63,263 nucleotides of DNA from an uncultured Pelagibacteraceae bacterium (GTDB lineage: Bacteria; Pseudomonadota; Alphaproteobacteria; Pelagibacterales; Pelagibacteraceae): positions 1-63,263 of the forward strand of contig CACIRJ010000008.1 of NCBI GenBank assembly GCA_902588975.1, in the 5' to 3' direction. Within the stretch, counting starts at the first letter, position 1; every line of letters starts with the position of its first letter. A program made the translations under genes and the position numbers. Shown here piece by piece: positions 17,943 through 27,195 of the stretch. Under the pieces are notes generated by a model. It was not told where the DNA came from, searched no databases, and saw only the letters and a list, made by a program, of their open reading frames with translations.

Positions 17943-18589
17943 TATCTTTTTCCAAATATGCTAGATCCGATTCTTATAAAAGAAGCTTCAAAATCTAAAG
18001 CGTTTAAATAATCTGAAGACATTCCCATGCTTAATTCGTTGAAACTATACTTTTTTTTTAATTCTAACATTTTCTTAAAGTAAATTTTTGTGTCTCCATC
18101 TAAAGGAGGTATACACATTAAACCAATGATATTTAGTCCTAATTTCTTACAATAATTATAGAATTCTAATAGATCATTTGCATTTATCCCTGATTTTTGA
18201 TGTTCATCTCCTATATTAACTTGAATAAATATTTTTAAGTTTTTATTTTCATATGATGCAATTTTTTTTGCAAGTTTTTCACTATCTAAAGAATGAATAT
18301 AATCGAATAATTTTACAGCAAACTTAACCTTGTTTGTTTGTAATTTTCCAATTAAGTGAAGTTTAATTTTGTTATTTTTTTTTTTTATTTCTTCCCACTT
18401 TTCTAAAGCTTCTTGCACTTTATTTTCACCAAAATGCATATGACCATGATTAATTAAATGACTTATATGATCAATTTTGAAAGTTTTAGATACTGCGATT
18501 ATGTTAGGAATATTTTTAAGATTATTATCACTTACTTTTTGCTTAACTTTTGTCTCTATATTAAGTAAATTTTTAATTGTCTCATGCAT
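17939..18589 (-). CDS. YggS-family pyridoxal-phosphate homeostasis protein
   Basis: 216 residues of the alanine-racemase-N fold. PNIIAVSKTFKIDHISHLI includes the PLP Lys, and HFGENKVQEALEKWE, HLIGKLQTNKVKFAV, VNIGDEHQKSGI and LSMGMSSDYLNALDFEASFIRIGSSIFG are the standard YggS segments. It binds PLP without known catalysis and keeps vitamin B6 and amino-acid pools balanced. Its ATG directly abuts the ATG of the divergent ThiE-like gene in the hexamer ATGCAT, so there is no intergenic promoter space. Confidence 0.95.
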   Translation of the reverse strand: MHETIKNLLNIETKVKQKVSDNNLKNIPNIIAVSKTFKIDHISHLINHGHMHFGENKVQEALEKWEEIKKKNNKIKLHLIGKLQTNKVKFAVKLFDYIHSLDSEKLAKKIASYENKNLKIFIQVNIGDEHQKSGINANDLLEFYNYCKKLGLNIIGLMCIPPLDGDTKIYFKKMLELKKKYSFNELSMGMSSDYLNALDFEASFIRIGSSIFGKRY

Positions 18590-19135
18590 AAGTTTAAGAA
18601 ATACTATTTTATAAATAAGTTTAATAAAAATAATATTGATAAATTAGAGAATAATACAGCGATTATTTTTAGAAATTACAAAAAAAAAGATCACTTAAAA
18701 GAAATAAAAAAAATCAAAAATTATTGCAAAAATAAGGGAATTAAATTTTACTTATCTAATGATATCAAACTATCAATAAATCTTAATTTAGATGGAGCTT
18801 ATATACCTTCATTTAATAACAGCTATCAACATTTATCATACAAATTTAAAACGAATTTTGATTTAATTGGATCTGCGCATAATTTAAAACAAATTAGGGT
18901 TAAAGAGACACAAAAAGTTAAGCTAATATTTTTATCGTCTTTATTTAAAAAAAATAGAAACTATTTGGGAATTAATAAATTTAAAAACATAACTAAACTT
19001 ACAAAAAAAAAAATAATAGCTTTAGGGGGTATTTCAATTGAAAATTTAAAAAAGCTAAAACTTGTTAAATGTTATGGATTTGGTGGAATTGGATATTTTT
19101 CAAAAAAAAAAGGCCCTATTTCTAGGGCCTTTTAA
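18584..19135 (+). CDS. ThiE/TenI-like protein (thiamine phosphate synthase fold)
   Basis: 183 residues. Weak but ordered similarity to thiamine phosphate synthase: AIIFRNY, GIKFYLSND, DGAYIPSF in place of DGVHLGQxD, LIGSAHNLKQI, and IIALGGISIENLKKL. The Q-x-R-x-K and GPxxxTxTK phosphate-binding segments are not preserved, so it may be a TenI-type or inactive paralogue. The last ten codons form one arm of a transcription terminator. The start codon touches that of yggS on the opposite strand. The neighbourhood (yggS, DUF3576, leuS) is typical of alphaproteobacteria. Confidence 0.7.
   Translation: MHKFKKYYFINKFNKNNIDKLENNTAIIFRNYKKKDHLKEIKKIKNYCKNKGIKFYLSNDIKLSINLNLDGAYIPSFNNSYQHLSYKFKTNFDLIGSAHNLKQIRVKETQKVKLIFLSSLFKKNRNYLGINKFKNITKLTKKKIIALGGISIENLKKLKLVKCYGFGGIGYFSKKKGPISRAF
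19108..19133. terminator. Bidirectional Rho-independent terminator
   Basis: A 10-bp perfect stem (19108-19117 with 19124-19133, core AGGCCCT/AGGGCCT) encloses a 6-nt loop. A-runs on the left and a T-run on the right give a U-tract in both directions. It serves the convergent ThiE-like gene and porin gene and lies inside the coding end of the former. Confidence 0.85.
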
Positions 19136-19154
19136 ATATAAAATATTTTTAAAC

Positions 19155-20117
19155 TTAGAAGTTAAACGTTAGTCCTAAGCTGTATTTTTCTCTTTGATTA
19201 GCATCAGTTGAGCTGTTAGTGATATTATCACCATCATGAACTGCTGCACCAATACTTAGAGATCCCATTGTGTATGATATACCAATGGCTGCAGTTTCTT
19301 GATCTGGGTTTCCAGAACCAACTGCTTCAATCTCATGAGAACCGTAAGATACAGTTAAGTCATCGTTAACTTGGTAAGATATACCAATACCAGTTGACTC
19401 GTAGTCTGTTCCAGACTCCATGTCATTTTCTGACATCTGTATACCAACAGTGATTCCACCAATTGCATACTTAGCATACATTGTGCTTTCATCACCTTTT
19501 GTACCAGTAGTTACTTCAACGTCTTGTTGTGCATAACCAAGTGTTAAACCTTCCATACCAGTAAACTCAATACCGTATGAAGTAGATGAAACATCTGTTA
19601 CTGCATCAGCTGCGTTTACGTATGATACTGTTCCAGTTATACCTGAATCATGTGCATATGAGTATACAAACATGTTATCTCCACCAGCACCACCAATTAG
19701 ATTTGTTTCTGCACTTGGTAAAATATCCCATGGCTCTTCCCAAGCTGCTGGCATTACGTCATCTTTAGCACCAAGAGCTGAGCTTCCACCATGACCGTGG
19801 AAAGTTAAACTTCCAGCATCACCTAAATCAAAAGCGATTGACTGGTTATCAAATTGTTGGTTAGCCGTTGCACCACCTGCTGCATCATCACCATCTAACT
19901 CTAATGTTAATGTTACACCAATGTCATTTACATCTCCTGAAGCAGAGAAAGTGATTGAATCACCCATTGTCCAACCTTGACCTTGTGTTGCTTTTGAGTC
20001 ACCACCTGTATACGACATTCCAGCTGAACCTGTTACTGACATTGTCGCTGCAGATACTGAGCTAGCAACTAGGGAACCAGCAAGAGCTGTTAACCCTATT
20101 TTTTTTATATTGTTCAT
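19155..20117 (-). CDS. major outer-membrane porin
   Basis: 320 residues. A clear Sec signal peptide (KKIGLTALAGSLVASSVSA, cleavage before ATMSV) leads into alternating beta-strand segments rich in Gly, Ser, Thr and Asp; the mature protein ends in LGLTFNF, with the terminal Phe used for BAM recognition. This is a 16-strand-type general porin of alphaproteobacteria. It has a strong Shine-Dalgarno AAGGAGT 6 nt before the ATG, a hairpin in the leader and an upstream dyad, and codon choice is less AT-extreme than its neighbours, all pointing to high expression. Single gene ending at its own terminator. Confidence 0.9.
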   Translation of the reverse strand: MNNIKKIGLTALAGSLVASSVSAATMSVTGSAGMSYTGGDSKATQGQGWTMGDSITFSASGDVNDIGVTLTLELDGDDAAGGATANQQFDNQSIAFDLGDAGSLTFHGHGGSSALGAKDDVMPAAWEEPWDILPSAETNLIGGAGGDNMFVYSYAHDSGITGTVSYVNAADAVTDVSSTSYGIEFTGMEGLTLGYAQQDVEVTTGTKGDESTMYAKYAIGGITVGIQMSENDMESGTDYESTGIGISYQVNDDLTVSYGSHEIEAVGSGNPDQETAAIGISYTMGSLSIGAAVHDGDNITNSSTDANQREKYSLGLTFNF

Positions 20118-20152
20118 ATTATTACTCCTTAATTATAGTTTAATATTAAACA

Positions 20153-20174
20153 GGGTCTTTTTATCAAAAAACCC
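20153..20174 (-). other. Hairpin in the porin 5' leader
   Basis: On the porin mRNA the sequence GGGUUUUUUG-AUAAAAAGACCC folds into a 9-bp stem (one G-U pair) with a 4-nt loop. It sits 36 nt upstream of the start codon, between the likely promoter and the ribosome-binding site, and could protect the 5' end of an abundant mRNA. Confidence 0.5.
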
Positions 20175-20212
20175 AAATAACACTTAAGTTTTAGTATTTT
20201 TACTTGTATTTA

Positions 20213-20237
20213 ATGTAAATGTGTTGCAAATTTACAT
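20213..20237. promoter_or_regulatory. Dyad (candidate operator) upstream of the porin
   Basis: Perfect 8-bp inverted repeat ATGTAAAT (20213-20220) and ATTTACAT (20230-20237) with a 9-bp spacer. Read on the porin strand, the downstream arm contains TTTACA, a good -35 hexamer, though no clear -10 lies 17 bp on. Position suggests a regulator site controlling the porin; the regulator is unknown. The rest of the 213-bp gap 20118-20330 holds no ORF that I can support. Confidence 0.4.
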
Positions 20238-20330
20238 CATAAAAAGTCCATAAAATCATGAGTTTTTTTAAAAATTAGATATTATTATTCAGATTAATAA
20301 TTTAACTAGATTTTAATAATCAAAATAAAA

Positions 20331-20879
20331 ATGAATTATAGAATTTTAACTTTTTTTTTAGTTTTTTTACTTCTTTACGCTTGTAATGGAAAAGTACCAG
20401 GCGCAGACGCTCGAAAAATTCCTCCTAATGCAAAAGACAGAGTGAAAAAAAATATTGAAGAAGGTAGAGGTTTCACATTGATGGGTTCTGCAAAAAAAAA
20501 TAAATCTGGTGAGTTCGATTTTGCAAGTTCTAATGAACTTTGGCGAGCATCGTTGGATACTCTAGAGTTCATGCCTCTTGCGCTCGCTAACTATAGTGGT
20601 GGAATTATTGTTACTGACTGGTATAGCGATGGTTCATCAGAAGATGAATCTGTTAAGGTCTCAATAAGATTTCTAAGTAATCAAATTAGATCTGATGCTT
20701 TATCAATAAAAGTTTTTTACAAAAATTGCTCAATGCAAAATAATTGTAAGGTAACAGACCGATCGAGTCAGTTATCAGTAGAACTTACAAAAAAAATTTT
20801 AGCGAAAGCTGCAATTTATGAAAAACAAAGTAAGAAAAAAATAAAATACATAAACGACGAATTAAGAACAGATCAATAA
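20331..20879 (+). CDS. DUF3576-family lipoprotein
   Basis: 182 residues. Signal peptide ends in the lipobox LLYAC (Cys18), giving a predicted lipoprotein. The body, with [33 protein letters not shown], is the signature of DUF3576, a family found mainly in alphaproteobacteria next to leuS. Function is unknown; envelope location and co-occurrence with the LPS-assembly lipoprotein gene lptE suggest an outer-membrane role, which is inference. leuS begins 11 bp after its stop. Confidence 0.88.
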   Translation: MNYRILTFFLVFLLLYACNGKVPGADARKIPPNAKDRVKKNIEEGRGFTLMGSAKKNKSGEFDFASSNELWRASLDTLEFMPLALANYSGGIIVTDWYSDGSSEDESVKVSIRFLSNQIRSDALSIKVFYKNCSMQNNCKVTDRSSQLSVELTKKILAKAAIYEKQSKKKIKYINDELRTDQ

Positions 20880-20890
20880 AATCTTTTGTT

Positions 20891-23431
20891 GTGGAAAGAT
20901 ATAATTTCAAAAAAGTTGAGGAAAAATGGCAAGCGCATTGGGCCAAGCATAAAACATTTTTAACAAAAATAGATAAAAATAAAAAAAAATTTTACTGTTT
21001 GGAAATGTTTCCATATCCATCAGGTAAAATTCATATGGGGCATGTTAGAAACTATACGATTGGTGATGTTCTATCACGTTATAAAACTCTAAAAGGTTTT
21101 AATGTATTACATCCTATGGGGTGGGACGCTTTTGGAATGCCAGCAGAAAATGCAGCAAGAGACAATAATTTGGATCCAAAAGAATGGACAAACAAAAATA
21201 TTGAAACAATGAAAAATCAACTGAAAAAGTTGGGACTTTCGATTGATTGGAGCAGGGAAATATCTACATGCTCAGAAGAATACTATAAACATCAACAAAA
21301 ATTTTTTTTAGAATTATTAGAAAAAAAACTTGTTTACCGAAAAGAAAACTATGTAAATTGGGATCCTGTAGATGAAACAGTGCTTGCAAATGAGCAGGTA
21401 ATTGATGGTAAAGGTTGGAGATCAGGTGCAACTGTTGAAAGAAAAAAATTAAACCAATGGTTTTTTAATATATCTAAATTTTCACAAGATCTAATAGATG
21501 GATTAGATGGCTTGGAAAACTGGCCAAATAAAGTTAAAACAATGCAAAAGAATTGGATCGGAAAATCATTCGGTTGTGAAATAGAGTTTGATGTTGAAGG
21601 CGATTTACCAGTCAAAAAAATTAAATGCTTCACCACTAGACCTGATACATTATTTGGATTTTCATTTTTAGCTCTCTCAATTGACCATGAAGTGTCTAAA
21701 TATTTTCTTGATAACAAAGACTTTTTAAAATTTAAAGATGAGTGTTCCAAAACAGGAACTACTGAAGAAGCTATAGCTGTTGGTGAAAAAATTGGATTTA
21801 AAACAAATTTAGAAGCATTGAATCCTTTAAACCCTAAACAAAAAGTGCCAGTTTATTTTGCAAATTTTGTTTTAATGGACTATGGATTTGGAGCAGTATT
21901 TGGTTGCCCCGCTCACGATCAAAGGGATTATGATTTTGCAAAAAAATATAATTTAGAAATTAAAACAGTTGTAAGACCTTTTGATCAAGATGAAAATTTT
22001 CAAGTTTTGCAAGAAGCATATCCTGGACCAGGAATATTGGTGAATTCTGATTTCTTAAATGGGTTGGAAGCTCCAGAAAAATCTGTTTTGGAAACTATAA
22101 ATATATTAGAAGAGAGAAATTTAGGAAAAAAAAAAGTTAATTATAGACTAAAAGATTGGGGAGTATCACGTCAAAGATATTGGGGCTGTCCAATACCAAT
22201 CGCGTATGATGAAAGTGGCAAAGCTCATCCTATACCTAAGTCGATGTTACCGGTAAAACTTCCAGAAAATATTGAACTAAAAGTAAAGGGCAATCCTTTA
22301 GATAGTCAAAAAGACTGGAAAGAAATAATTATTGACGGCAAAAAGATGACAAGAGAAACAGATACACTTGATACTTTTGTATGTTCGTCTTGGTATTATT
22401 TAAGATTTTGCTCTCCAAATGAAAATAGTTATGGTTTTAACAGGGAAGATATAGATTATTGGATGCCTGTTGATCAATATATTGGCGGAGTAGAGCATGC
22501 AATTTTACATTTATTATATTCACGTTTTTTTATGAGAGCGATAGATCATGAAAATAAAAATTTTAATATTAAAGAACCATTTCAAAGCTTATTTACGCAA
22601 GGCATGGTTTGTCATGAAACATATAAAGATGAAAAAAATAACTGGTTAAGCCCCGACGAAGTTGAGAAAATAAATGGCAAATTTGTAGAAAAAAAAAATA
22701 ATAATAAATTTGTCAAAGTTGGTCCTTCTGAATCTATGTCTAAATCAAAAAAAAATGTAATAGATCCAGAATTTATTATTGAAAATTATGGTGCAGATGC
22801 AGTTAGATTATTTATTTTGTCAGATAGCCCACCAGAGAAAGATGTTCAGTGGTCAGATCAAGGAATGGTATCTTCATATAAATTTATTCAAAAGCTTTGG
22901 ATTTTACATGGTGAAATCAAAAATAAAATTTCAGATAAATATAATGAAGATGACAAGAAAATTGAAAAATTTGTAAATCAAATGATTGCGAAAATAACAT
23001 ACAATCTTGAGAGGTTTAATTACAATGTGATTATTGCTAATATGTACGAAGTTTATAACTATTTAATAAATTATATAAAATCAGAAAGAAATTTGAAAAA
23101 TTTAAAAAAAAATTACATACAGATACTTTTATGTTTTTCCCCGGTAATCCCACACTTTACTAGTGAATGCCTAGAAGATATTGGATATAATGAAGAATTA
23201 AGTTGGCCGAAATTTGATAAATTACTGCTTAAAGATGAGAGAGTTAATATTGTTGTTCAAATTAATGGTAAAAAGAGGTCTATTTTAAATATTAAAAAAG
23301 GAATAGAACAAGCAGACCTTTTGGAGGAATCTAAAAAAGACCAAAATATATTTAAATATTTAGATAAAAAAAAAATTAACAAGGTTATATTTATTAAAGA
23401 TAAATTAATTAATATTTTATTAAATGATTAA
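20891..23431 (+). CDS. leuS: leucyl-tRNA synthetase
   Basis: 846 residues, with GTG as the start codon. Class I motifs: HMGH in [19 protein letters not shown] and MSKSKKNV near residue 615; the CP1 editing domain lies between ([10 protein letters not shown], and ACPAHD-like [13 protein letters not shown]). It attaches leucine to tRNA-Leu and clears mischarged products. Its 3' end overlaps the lptE start by 8 bp; the order DUF3576-leuS-lptE-holA-parB is widely kept in alphaproteobacteria. Confidence 0.98.
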   Translation: MERYNFKKVEEKWQAHWAKHKTFLTKIDKNKKKFYCLEMFPYPSGKIHMGHVRNYTIGDVLSRYKTLKGFNVLHPMGWDAFGMPAENAARDNNLDPKEWTNKNIETMKNQLKKLGLSIDWSREISTCSEEYYKHQQKFFLELLEKKLVYRKENYVNWDPVDETVLANEQVIDGKGWRSGATVERKKLNQWFFNISKFSQDLIDGLDGLENWPNKVKTMQKNWIGKSFGCEIEFDVEGDLPVKKIKCFTTRPDTLFGFSFLALSIDHEVSKYFLDNKDFLKFKDECSKTGTTEEAIAVGEKIGFKTNLEALNPLNPKQKVPVYFANFVLMDYGFGAVFGCPAHDQRDYDFAKKYNLEIKTVVRPFDQDENFQVLQEAYPGPGILVNSDFLNGLEAPEKSVLETINILEERNLGKKKVNYRLKDWGVSRQRYWGCPIPIAYDESGKAHPIPKSMLPVKLPENIELKVKGNPLDSQKDWKEIIIDGKKMTRETDTLDTFVCSSWYYLRFCSPNENSYGFNREDIDYWMPVDQYIGGVEHAILHLLYSRFFMRAIDHENKNFNIKEPFQSLFTQGMVCHETYKDEKNNWLSPDEVEKINGKFVEKKNNNKFVKVGPSESMSKSKKNVIDPEFIIENYGADAVRLFILSDSPPEKDVQWSDQGMVSSYKFIQKLWILHGEIKNKISDKYNEDDKKIEKFVNQMIAKITYNLERFNYNVIIANMYEVYNYLINYIKSERNLKNLKKNYIQILLCFSPVIPHFTSECLEDIGYNEELSWPKFDKLLLKDERVNIVVQINGKKRSILNIKKGIEQADLLEESKKDQNIFKYLDKKKINKVIFIKDKLINILLND

Positions 23432-23876
23432 ATCTTTTAAGTTTTTAGTTATAATTTTGATGTTACAATCTTGTGCATATCAGCCAGTTCATTTAAATAA
23501 AAATTATAATTTTAAATTTGTAGAAATAAGTACAGAAGGAGATAAACAAATTAATAATTTAATAAAAGGCTTCTTAACAAGTAATACTGATGGTGATAAA
23601 AATTATAAAGTACACTTAAAAACAAAAAAGAAAAGAGAGGTAGTAACATCTGATACAAAGGGTGATCCAGAGATTTATAAATTAGAAATTGCCTTGGATT
23701 ATCAGGTTTTTAAGGATGGAAAGCAAATTGTAGAAGATCAAATTTCAAAACAGATAACATATAACAGTATTAAAGATAAATTTGAACTTTCTCAGTATGA
23801 AAACAATATAATTAAGAATTTATCAAAAAATATTTCTAACGATGTATTGTTTGCAATAGAAACATTAAATCAATGA
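23424..23876 (+). CDS. lptE: LPS-assembly lipoprotein LptE
   Basis: 150 residues with a short lipoprotein signal ([11 protein letters not shown], lipidation Cys17) and the YQPVHL start typical of LptE. Together with LptD it inserts LPS into the outer membrane; LptE sits as a plug in the LptD barrel. Sequence similarity in this family is low, so position between leuS and holA is the strongest evidence. Start ATG lies inside leuS and the stop overlaps the holA start by 4 bp. Confidence 0.85.
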   Translation: MIKSFKFLVIILMLQSCAYQPVHLNKNYNFKFVEISTEGDKQINNLIKGFLTSNTDGDKNYKVHLKTKKKREVVTSDTKGDPEIYKLEIALDYQVFKDGKQIVEDQISKQITYNSIKDKFELSQYENNIIKNLSKNISNDVLFAIETLNQ

Positions 23877-24850
23877 TTTTCAAGTCTTTCGAAATAAAAA
23901 AAATTAATTTCAACAAATATAATATAATTCTTCTATATGGAAAAAATGAAGGATTACAAAATGAAATTATTGAGAAAAATTTTACTGAAAGCTATAAGGG
24001 AAATATAAGCAAATATGATGAAAATGAATTTATAAATAATTACCAAACAATAGCTACTGAAGTAATGACAAATTCACTTTTTGAAGATGAAAAGATTATA
24101 GTAATATCAAGAGTTAGTGATAAAATTATTAACCTTATTAAAGAAATATCTGAGAAAAATATTAAAGATATAAAAATTATTTTAAAATCAGGTATTTTAG
24201 AAAAAAAATCAAAATTAAGGAATCTATTTGAGAAGAGCAAAAAATTAGCAGTAATACCCTTTTATGAAGATGATGACAAAGCCTTGACCTCAATAGTTTA
24301 TGATTTTTTGAAGAAAAATAATATTAAAATATCAAGGGAATCAATTAATTTGTTAATAGGGAGAGCAAGTGGGAATAGAGAAAATCTTAAGACAGAATTA
24401 AATAAGATTTTAAATTACTCATATACAAATAAAGAAATTAGTATAGAAGCAGTAAAAAAACTGTCTAATCTCGCAGAAAATTATGGTGTTAATGAATTAG
24501 CAGATAGCTACCTTGCAAAAAATAAAAAAAATATAATTAAAATCTTAAACGAAAATAATTATTCAGATGAAGATTGTATTTTAATACTTAGAACAATATT
24601 AAGTAAAAGTAAGAGACTTATAGAAATTTTTGAAAACTTAAAAATAAATGAGAATTTAGATGAAGTAATTTCGAAGATAAGACCTCCAATTTTTTGGAAA
24701 GATAAAGAAATAGTGAAAAAACAAGCATTTTCGTGGAAAATTGATGATTTAAAAGACAAGCTATGCCAAATAAATGAGGTGGAAACTTTAGTAAAAACCA
24801 ACAATAGGAACTCTCTGAATATAGTTTCGGATTTTATAATTAATTACTAA
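23873..24850 (+). CDS. holA: DNA polymerase III delta subunit
   Basis: 325 residues. Features of HolA are ILLYGKNEGLQNEIIEKNF at the N-terminus (degenerate P-loop), FEDEKIIVISRVSDKI, and the AAA+-like core IPFYEDDDKALTSIVYDFLKKNNIKIS followed by the C-terminal helical clamp-loader collar. Delta opens the sliding clamp in the clamp-loader complex. It starts in a 4-bp overlap with lptE and ends in a 4-bp overlap with convergent parB. Confidence 0.93.
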   Translation: MIFKSFEIKKINFNKYNIILLYGKNEGLQNEIIEKNFTESYKGNISKYDENEFINNYQTIATEVMTNSLFEDEKIIVISRVSDKIINLIKEISEKNIKDIKIILKSGILEKKSKLRNLFEKSKKLAVIPFYEDDDKALTSIVYDFLKKNNIKISRESINLLIGRASGNRENLKTELNKILNYSYTNKEISIEAVKKLSNLAENYGVNELADSYLAKNKKNIIKILNENNYSDEDCILILRTILSKSKRLIEIFENLKINENLDEVISKIRPPIFWKDKEIVKKQAFSWKIDDLKDKLCQINEVETLVKTNNRNSLNIVSDFIINY

Positions 24851-25698
24851 TAATTTTTTTTTATTATATCAATTAATCTCTCAAGCTGGTCTAAGCCCTT
24901 GTACTCAAAAGAAAGTACTCCAGAATTATTTTTTTTGTAATTTAATGAGACTCTCATACCAATTTTATCAGATAGATCATTTTCTGTTGCAATCGTATTT
25001 GCATCTTTTGATTTTTTGTTTTTATAAGGTCGTTTTTTAAAAAGACTTACTAAATTTTCAGCTTGTCTGACAGATAATTTTTTTTTTACAATTTTTTCTG
25101 CTAGAAATAAGGCGTTCTCTAAGCCAACTAGTATTTTTGCATGACCTTGTGAAATTTTATTTTCTCTTATCATATCTATTATCTTCTCAGGTAATAAGAG
25201 TAAACGCATAGAATTTGAAATATGAGATCTGCTTTTTCCAATAAACTTAGAAACTTTTTCTTGATCATATCCAAAGTTATCAATTAAGTTCTTATAACTT
25301 TCTGCCTCCTCTATAGGATTTAAATCTTTTCTCTGGACATTCTCGATAATTGCTAACTCTAATGATTTTAGGTTGTCGGCCTCAACAATAACAACCCTTA
25401 CTTCATGAAGACCTGCAGACTGAGCAGCCTGCCACCTTCTTTCTCCAGCAATTAATTCAAATTTGCCATCTTGATCTTCAGATTTTCTAACTATCAAAGG
25501 TTGGATTATGCCTCTTTCTTTTATTGAGTTTGTTAATTCGTTCAAAGATTCTTTTTCAAAAAATTTTCTAGGTTGATTTTGATTTGGAATTATAGAAAAA
25601 ATAGAAATTTTATCATTTGAAGTTTTTATATTACTATCACCAATAAGAGATGATAGTCCTCTGCCGAGACCTTTCTTATTTTTAAATGGATTTATCAA
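24847..25698 (-). CDS. parB: chromosome partitioning protein ParB
   Basis: 283 residues. The N-terminus KKGLGRGLSSLIGD binds ParA; the CTPase domain has PNQNQPRKFF, PLIVRK and AGERRWQAAQ; the motif ENVQRKDLNPIEEAESY and the helix-turn-helix KVSKFIGKSRSHISNSMRLL bind parS; a short C-terminal dimerisation region follows. It loads at parS sites, one of which (27133-27148) lies just upstream in rsmG, and spreads to organise and segregate the origin region. Overlaps the parA stop by 4 bp. Confidence 0.97.
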   Translation of the reverse strand: MINPFKNKKGLGRGLSSLIGDSNIKTSNDKISIFSIIPNQNQPRKFFEKESLNELTNSIKERGIIQPLIVRKSEDQDGKFELIAGERRWQAAQSAGLHEVRVVIVEADNLKSLELAIIENVQRKDLNPIEEAESYKNLIDNFGYDQEKVSKFIGKSRSHISNSMRLLLLPEKIIDMIRENKISQGHAKILVGLENALFLAEKIVKKKLSVRQAENLVSLFKKRPYKNKKSKDANTIATENDLSDKIGMRVSLNYKKNNSGVLSFEYKGLDQLERLIDIIKKNY

Positions 25699-26495
25699 GC
25701 AGCAGACTCCACTTGTTTATCTTGCTCTAGAAACTCTTCTGTAAATTTAAAATAAGCTTTGCTACCAGGACAAATCTTGTCATACAGAAGGACTGGGATC
25801 CCATGAGATGGTGCTTCTGATAGTCTTACATTCCTTGGGACAGCAGTTGAATAAACTTTGTCTTTAAAATAGTTCCTGGCCTCTGCCTCTACCTGTCCTG
25901 ATAACTTGTTTCTTTTATCAAACATAGTGAGAAGGATACCTCTTATCTCCAATTGTGGATTTAGGTTAGATTTTATTCTTTCAATAGTTTTTATCAGTTG
26001 CGTGAGGCCTTCCAATGCAAAAAATTCTGTCTGAAGGGGTACTATTAGAGCATCAGAAGCCACTAACGCCATAATTGTAAGAAGACTTAATGATGGAGGG
26101 CAGTCTATTAATATATAATCATATAATGCCCCAGAATCATTTAAAATAAGGCTTAATTCGTCTTTTAATTTAAATGCCCTACGAGCATCCCCTGCTGTTT
26201 CAACTTCTATACCAGATAAATCAACATTTGATGATATTAAATGAAGATTTGAAAAGTTGGTATTCTGTATGACCTCAGAAATTTTTTTAGAACCATTTAG
26301 AACACCATAAATTGTATTGTCTGATACTGCTGTATTCGACAATCCAAGACCAGTAGTAGCATTACCTTGTGGATCTAAATCTAATACTAATATTTTTTTA
26401 CCTTTCATAGATAAGCCAGCTGCTAAGTTAATAACAGTAGTCGTCTTTCCTACACCTCCTTTTTGATTTATGATTGAAATAACTCTTTTATCCAT
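25695..26495 (-). CDS. parA: chromosome partitioning ATPase ParA (Soj)
   Basis: 266 residues. The deviant Walker A motif NQKGGVGKTTTVINLAAGL, the Walker A' LDLDPQGNATTGLG, and DYILIDCPPSLSLLT define a ParA-type ATPase. ATP-bound ParA binds the nucleoid and pulls ParB-parS complexes apart. It lies between rsmG (55 bp away) and parB, in the standard alphaproteobacterial order. A TTGTTA-N16-TATAAG sequence precedes the ATG closely, but I rate it too weak to call as a promoter. Confidence 0.98.
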   Translation of the reverse strand: MDKRVISIINQKGGVGKTTTVINLAAGLSMKGKKILVLDLDPQGNATTGLGLSNTAVSDNTIYGVLNGSKKISEVIQNTNFSNLHLISSNVDLSGIEVETAGDARRAFKLKDELSLILNDSGALYDYILIDCPPSLSLLTIMALVASDALIVPLQTEFFALEGLTQLIKTIERIKSNLNPQLEIRGILLTMFDKRNKLSGQVEAEARNYFKDKVYSTAVPRNVRLSEAPSHGIPVLLYDKICPGSKAYFKFTEEFLEQDKQVESAA

Positions 26496-26550
26496 TTGTA
26501 CTTATAATTTTTTTATTTTATATAACAATACTATCAACAAAATATTACTC

Positions 26551-27195
26551 CTATAATTTCTTTTTTCTCAAATTTGAAATTTTTACAATCATAGATTCAC
26601 TATTAGTTAAACTTTTTTTTTCTTCACAGTCGAATTTCCAAATCTTATGTGCATCTTCCAAAACTCTTTTTCCACTTTTTCCCAAAAATAAAATTATGTA
26701 TTTAAAATTTTTAAAATTAGTTTGAGCTATTTGAAAAATAATTGGCAAAGGTTTAAACGCACGTGAAATAATTACATCTGTAATTAAATTTTTTTCATTA
26801 AAAATATTTTTTTGATTAATTTCAGAGTTTAATTTCAATTTTTTTGACATTTCTTTTATGAAATTGCTCTTATGATAGCTCTTCTCATAAAAAATTACTT
26901 TAAAATGGGCTTTTTTTGGTTTCATTAATATTCCCAAAACTATACCAGGTAATCCAGCACCAGAACCAAGATCAGTACATGTTTTTATATCATTTTTATT
27001 AATAAAATCAATTGTTTGTGCGGTATCTATTATATGTCTGTTTTTTATTGATTTTTCTGTACTCTTGCTAATTAAATTAATCTTTTTATTTCTTACAATT
27101 ATCTCATTTGAATAGATATCTAATTCTCTTAATGTTTCACGTGAAACATTCAAAGATAAAGTTTTATTATTTTTTATAGTATTAGAATCAGTCAA
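26551..27195 (-). CDS. rsmG: 16S rRNA (guanine-527-N7)-methyltransferase
   Basis: 214 residues, starting with TTG in a 4-bp overlap with the mnmG stop. The SAM-binding motif is [18 protein letters not shown], and [10 protein letters not shown] and [10 protein letters not shown] match RsmG (GidB). It methylates G527 of 16S rRNA. Codons for NVSRET near the N-terminus form a perfect parS palindrome, so this gene also carries the centromere for ParB. Confidence 0.96.
   Translation of the reverse strand: MTDSNTIKNNKTLSLNVSRETLRELDIYSNEIIVRNKKINLISKSTEKSIKNRHIIDTAQTIDFINKNDIKTCTDLGSGAGLPGIVLGILMKPKKAHFKVIFYEKSYHKSNFIKEMSKKLKLNSEINQKNIFNEKNLITDVIISRAFKPLPIIFQIAQTNFKNFKYIILFLGKSGKRVLEDAHKIWKFDCEEKKSLTNSESMIVKISNLRKKKL
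27133..27148. other. parS: parS centromere site (perfect consensus)
   Basis: The 16-bp palindrome TGTTTCACGTGAAACA, identical to the bacterial parS consensus, lies inside rsmG; the flanks extend the symmetry to 20 bp (27131-27150). It is about 640 bp upstream of parA and about 8 kb from the predicted oriC, exactly where ParB loading sites are expected. Confidence 0.95.

Noticed and set aside
18374..18385. Run of 12 T (A on the coding strand) in yggS as a slippage or frameshift site
   Set aside because: Homopolymers of 9-12 are frequent here and the frames continue normally through them.
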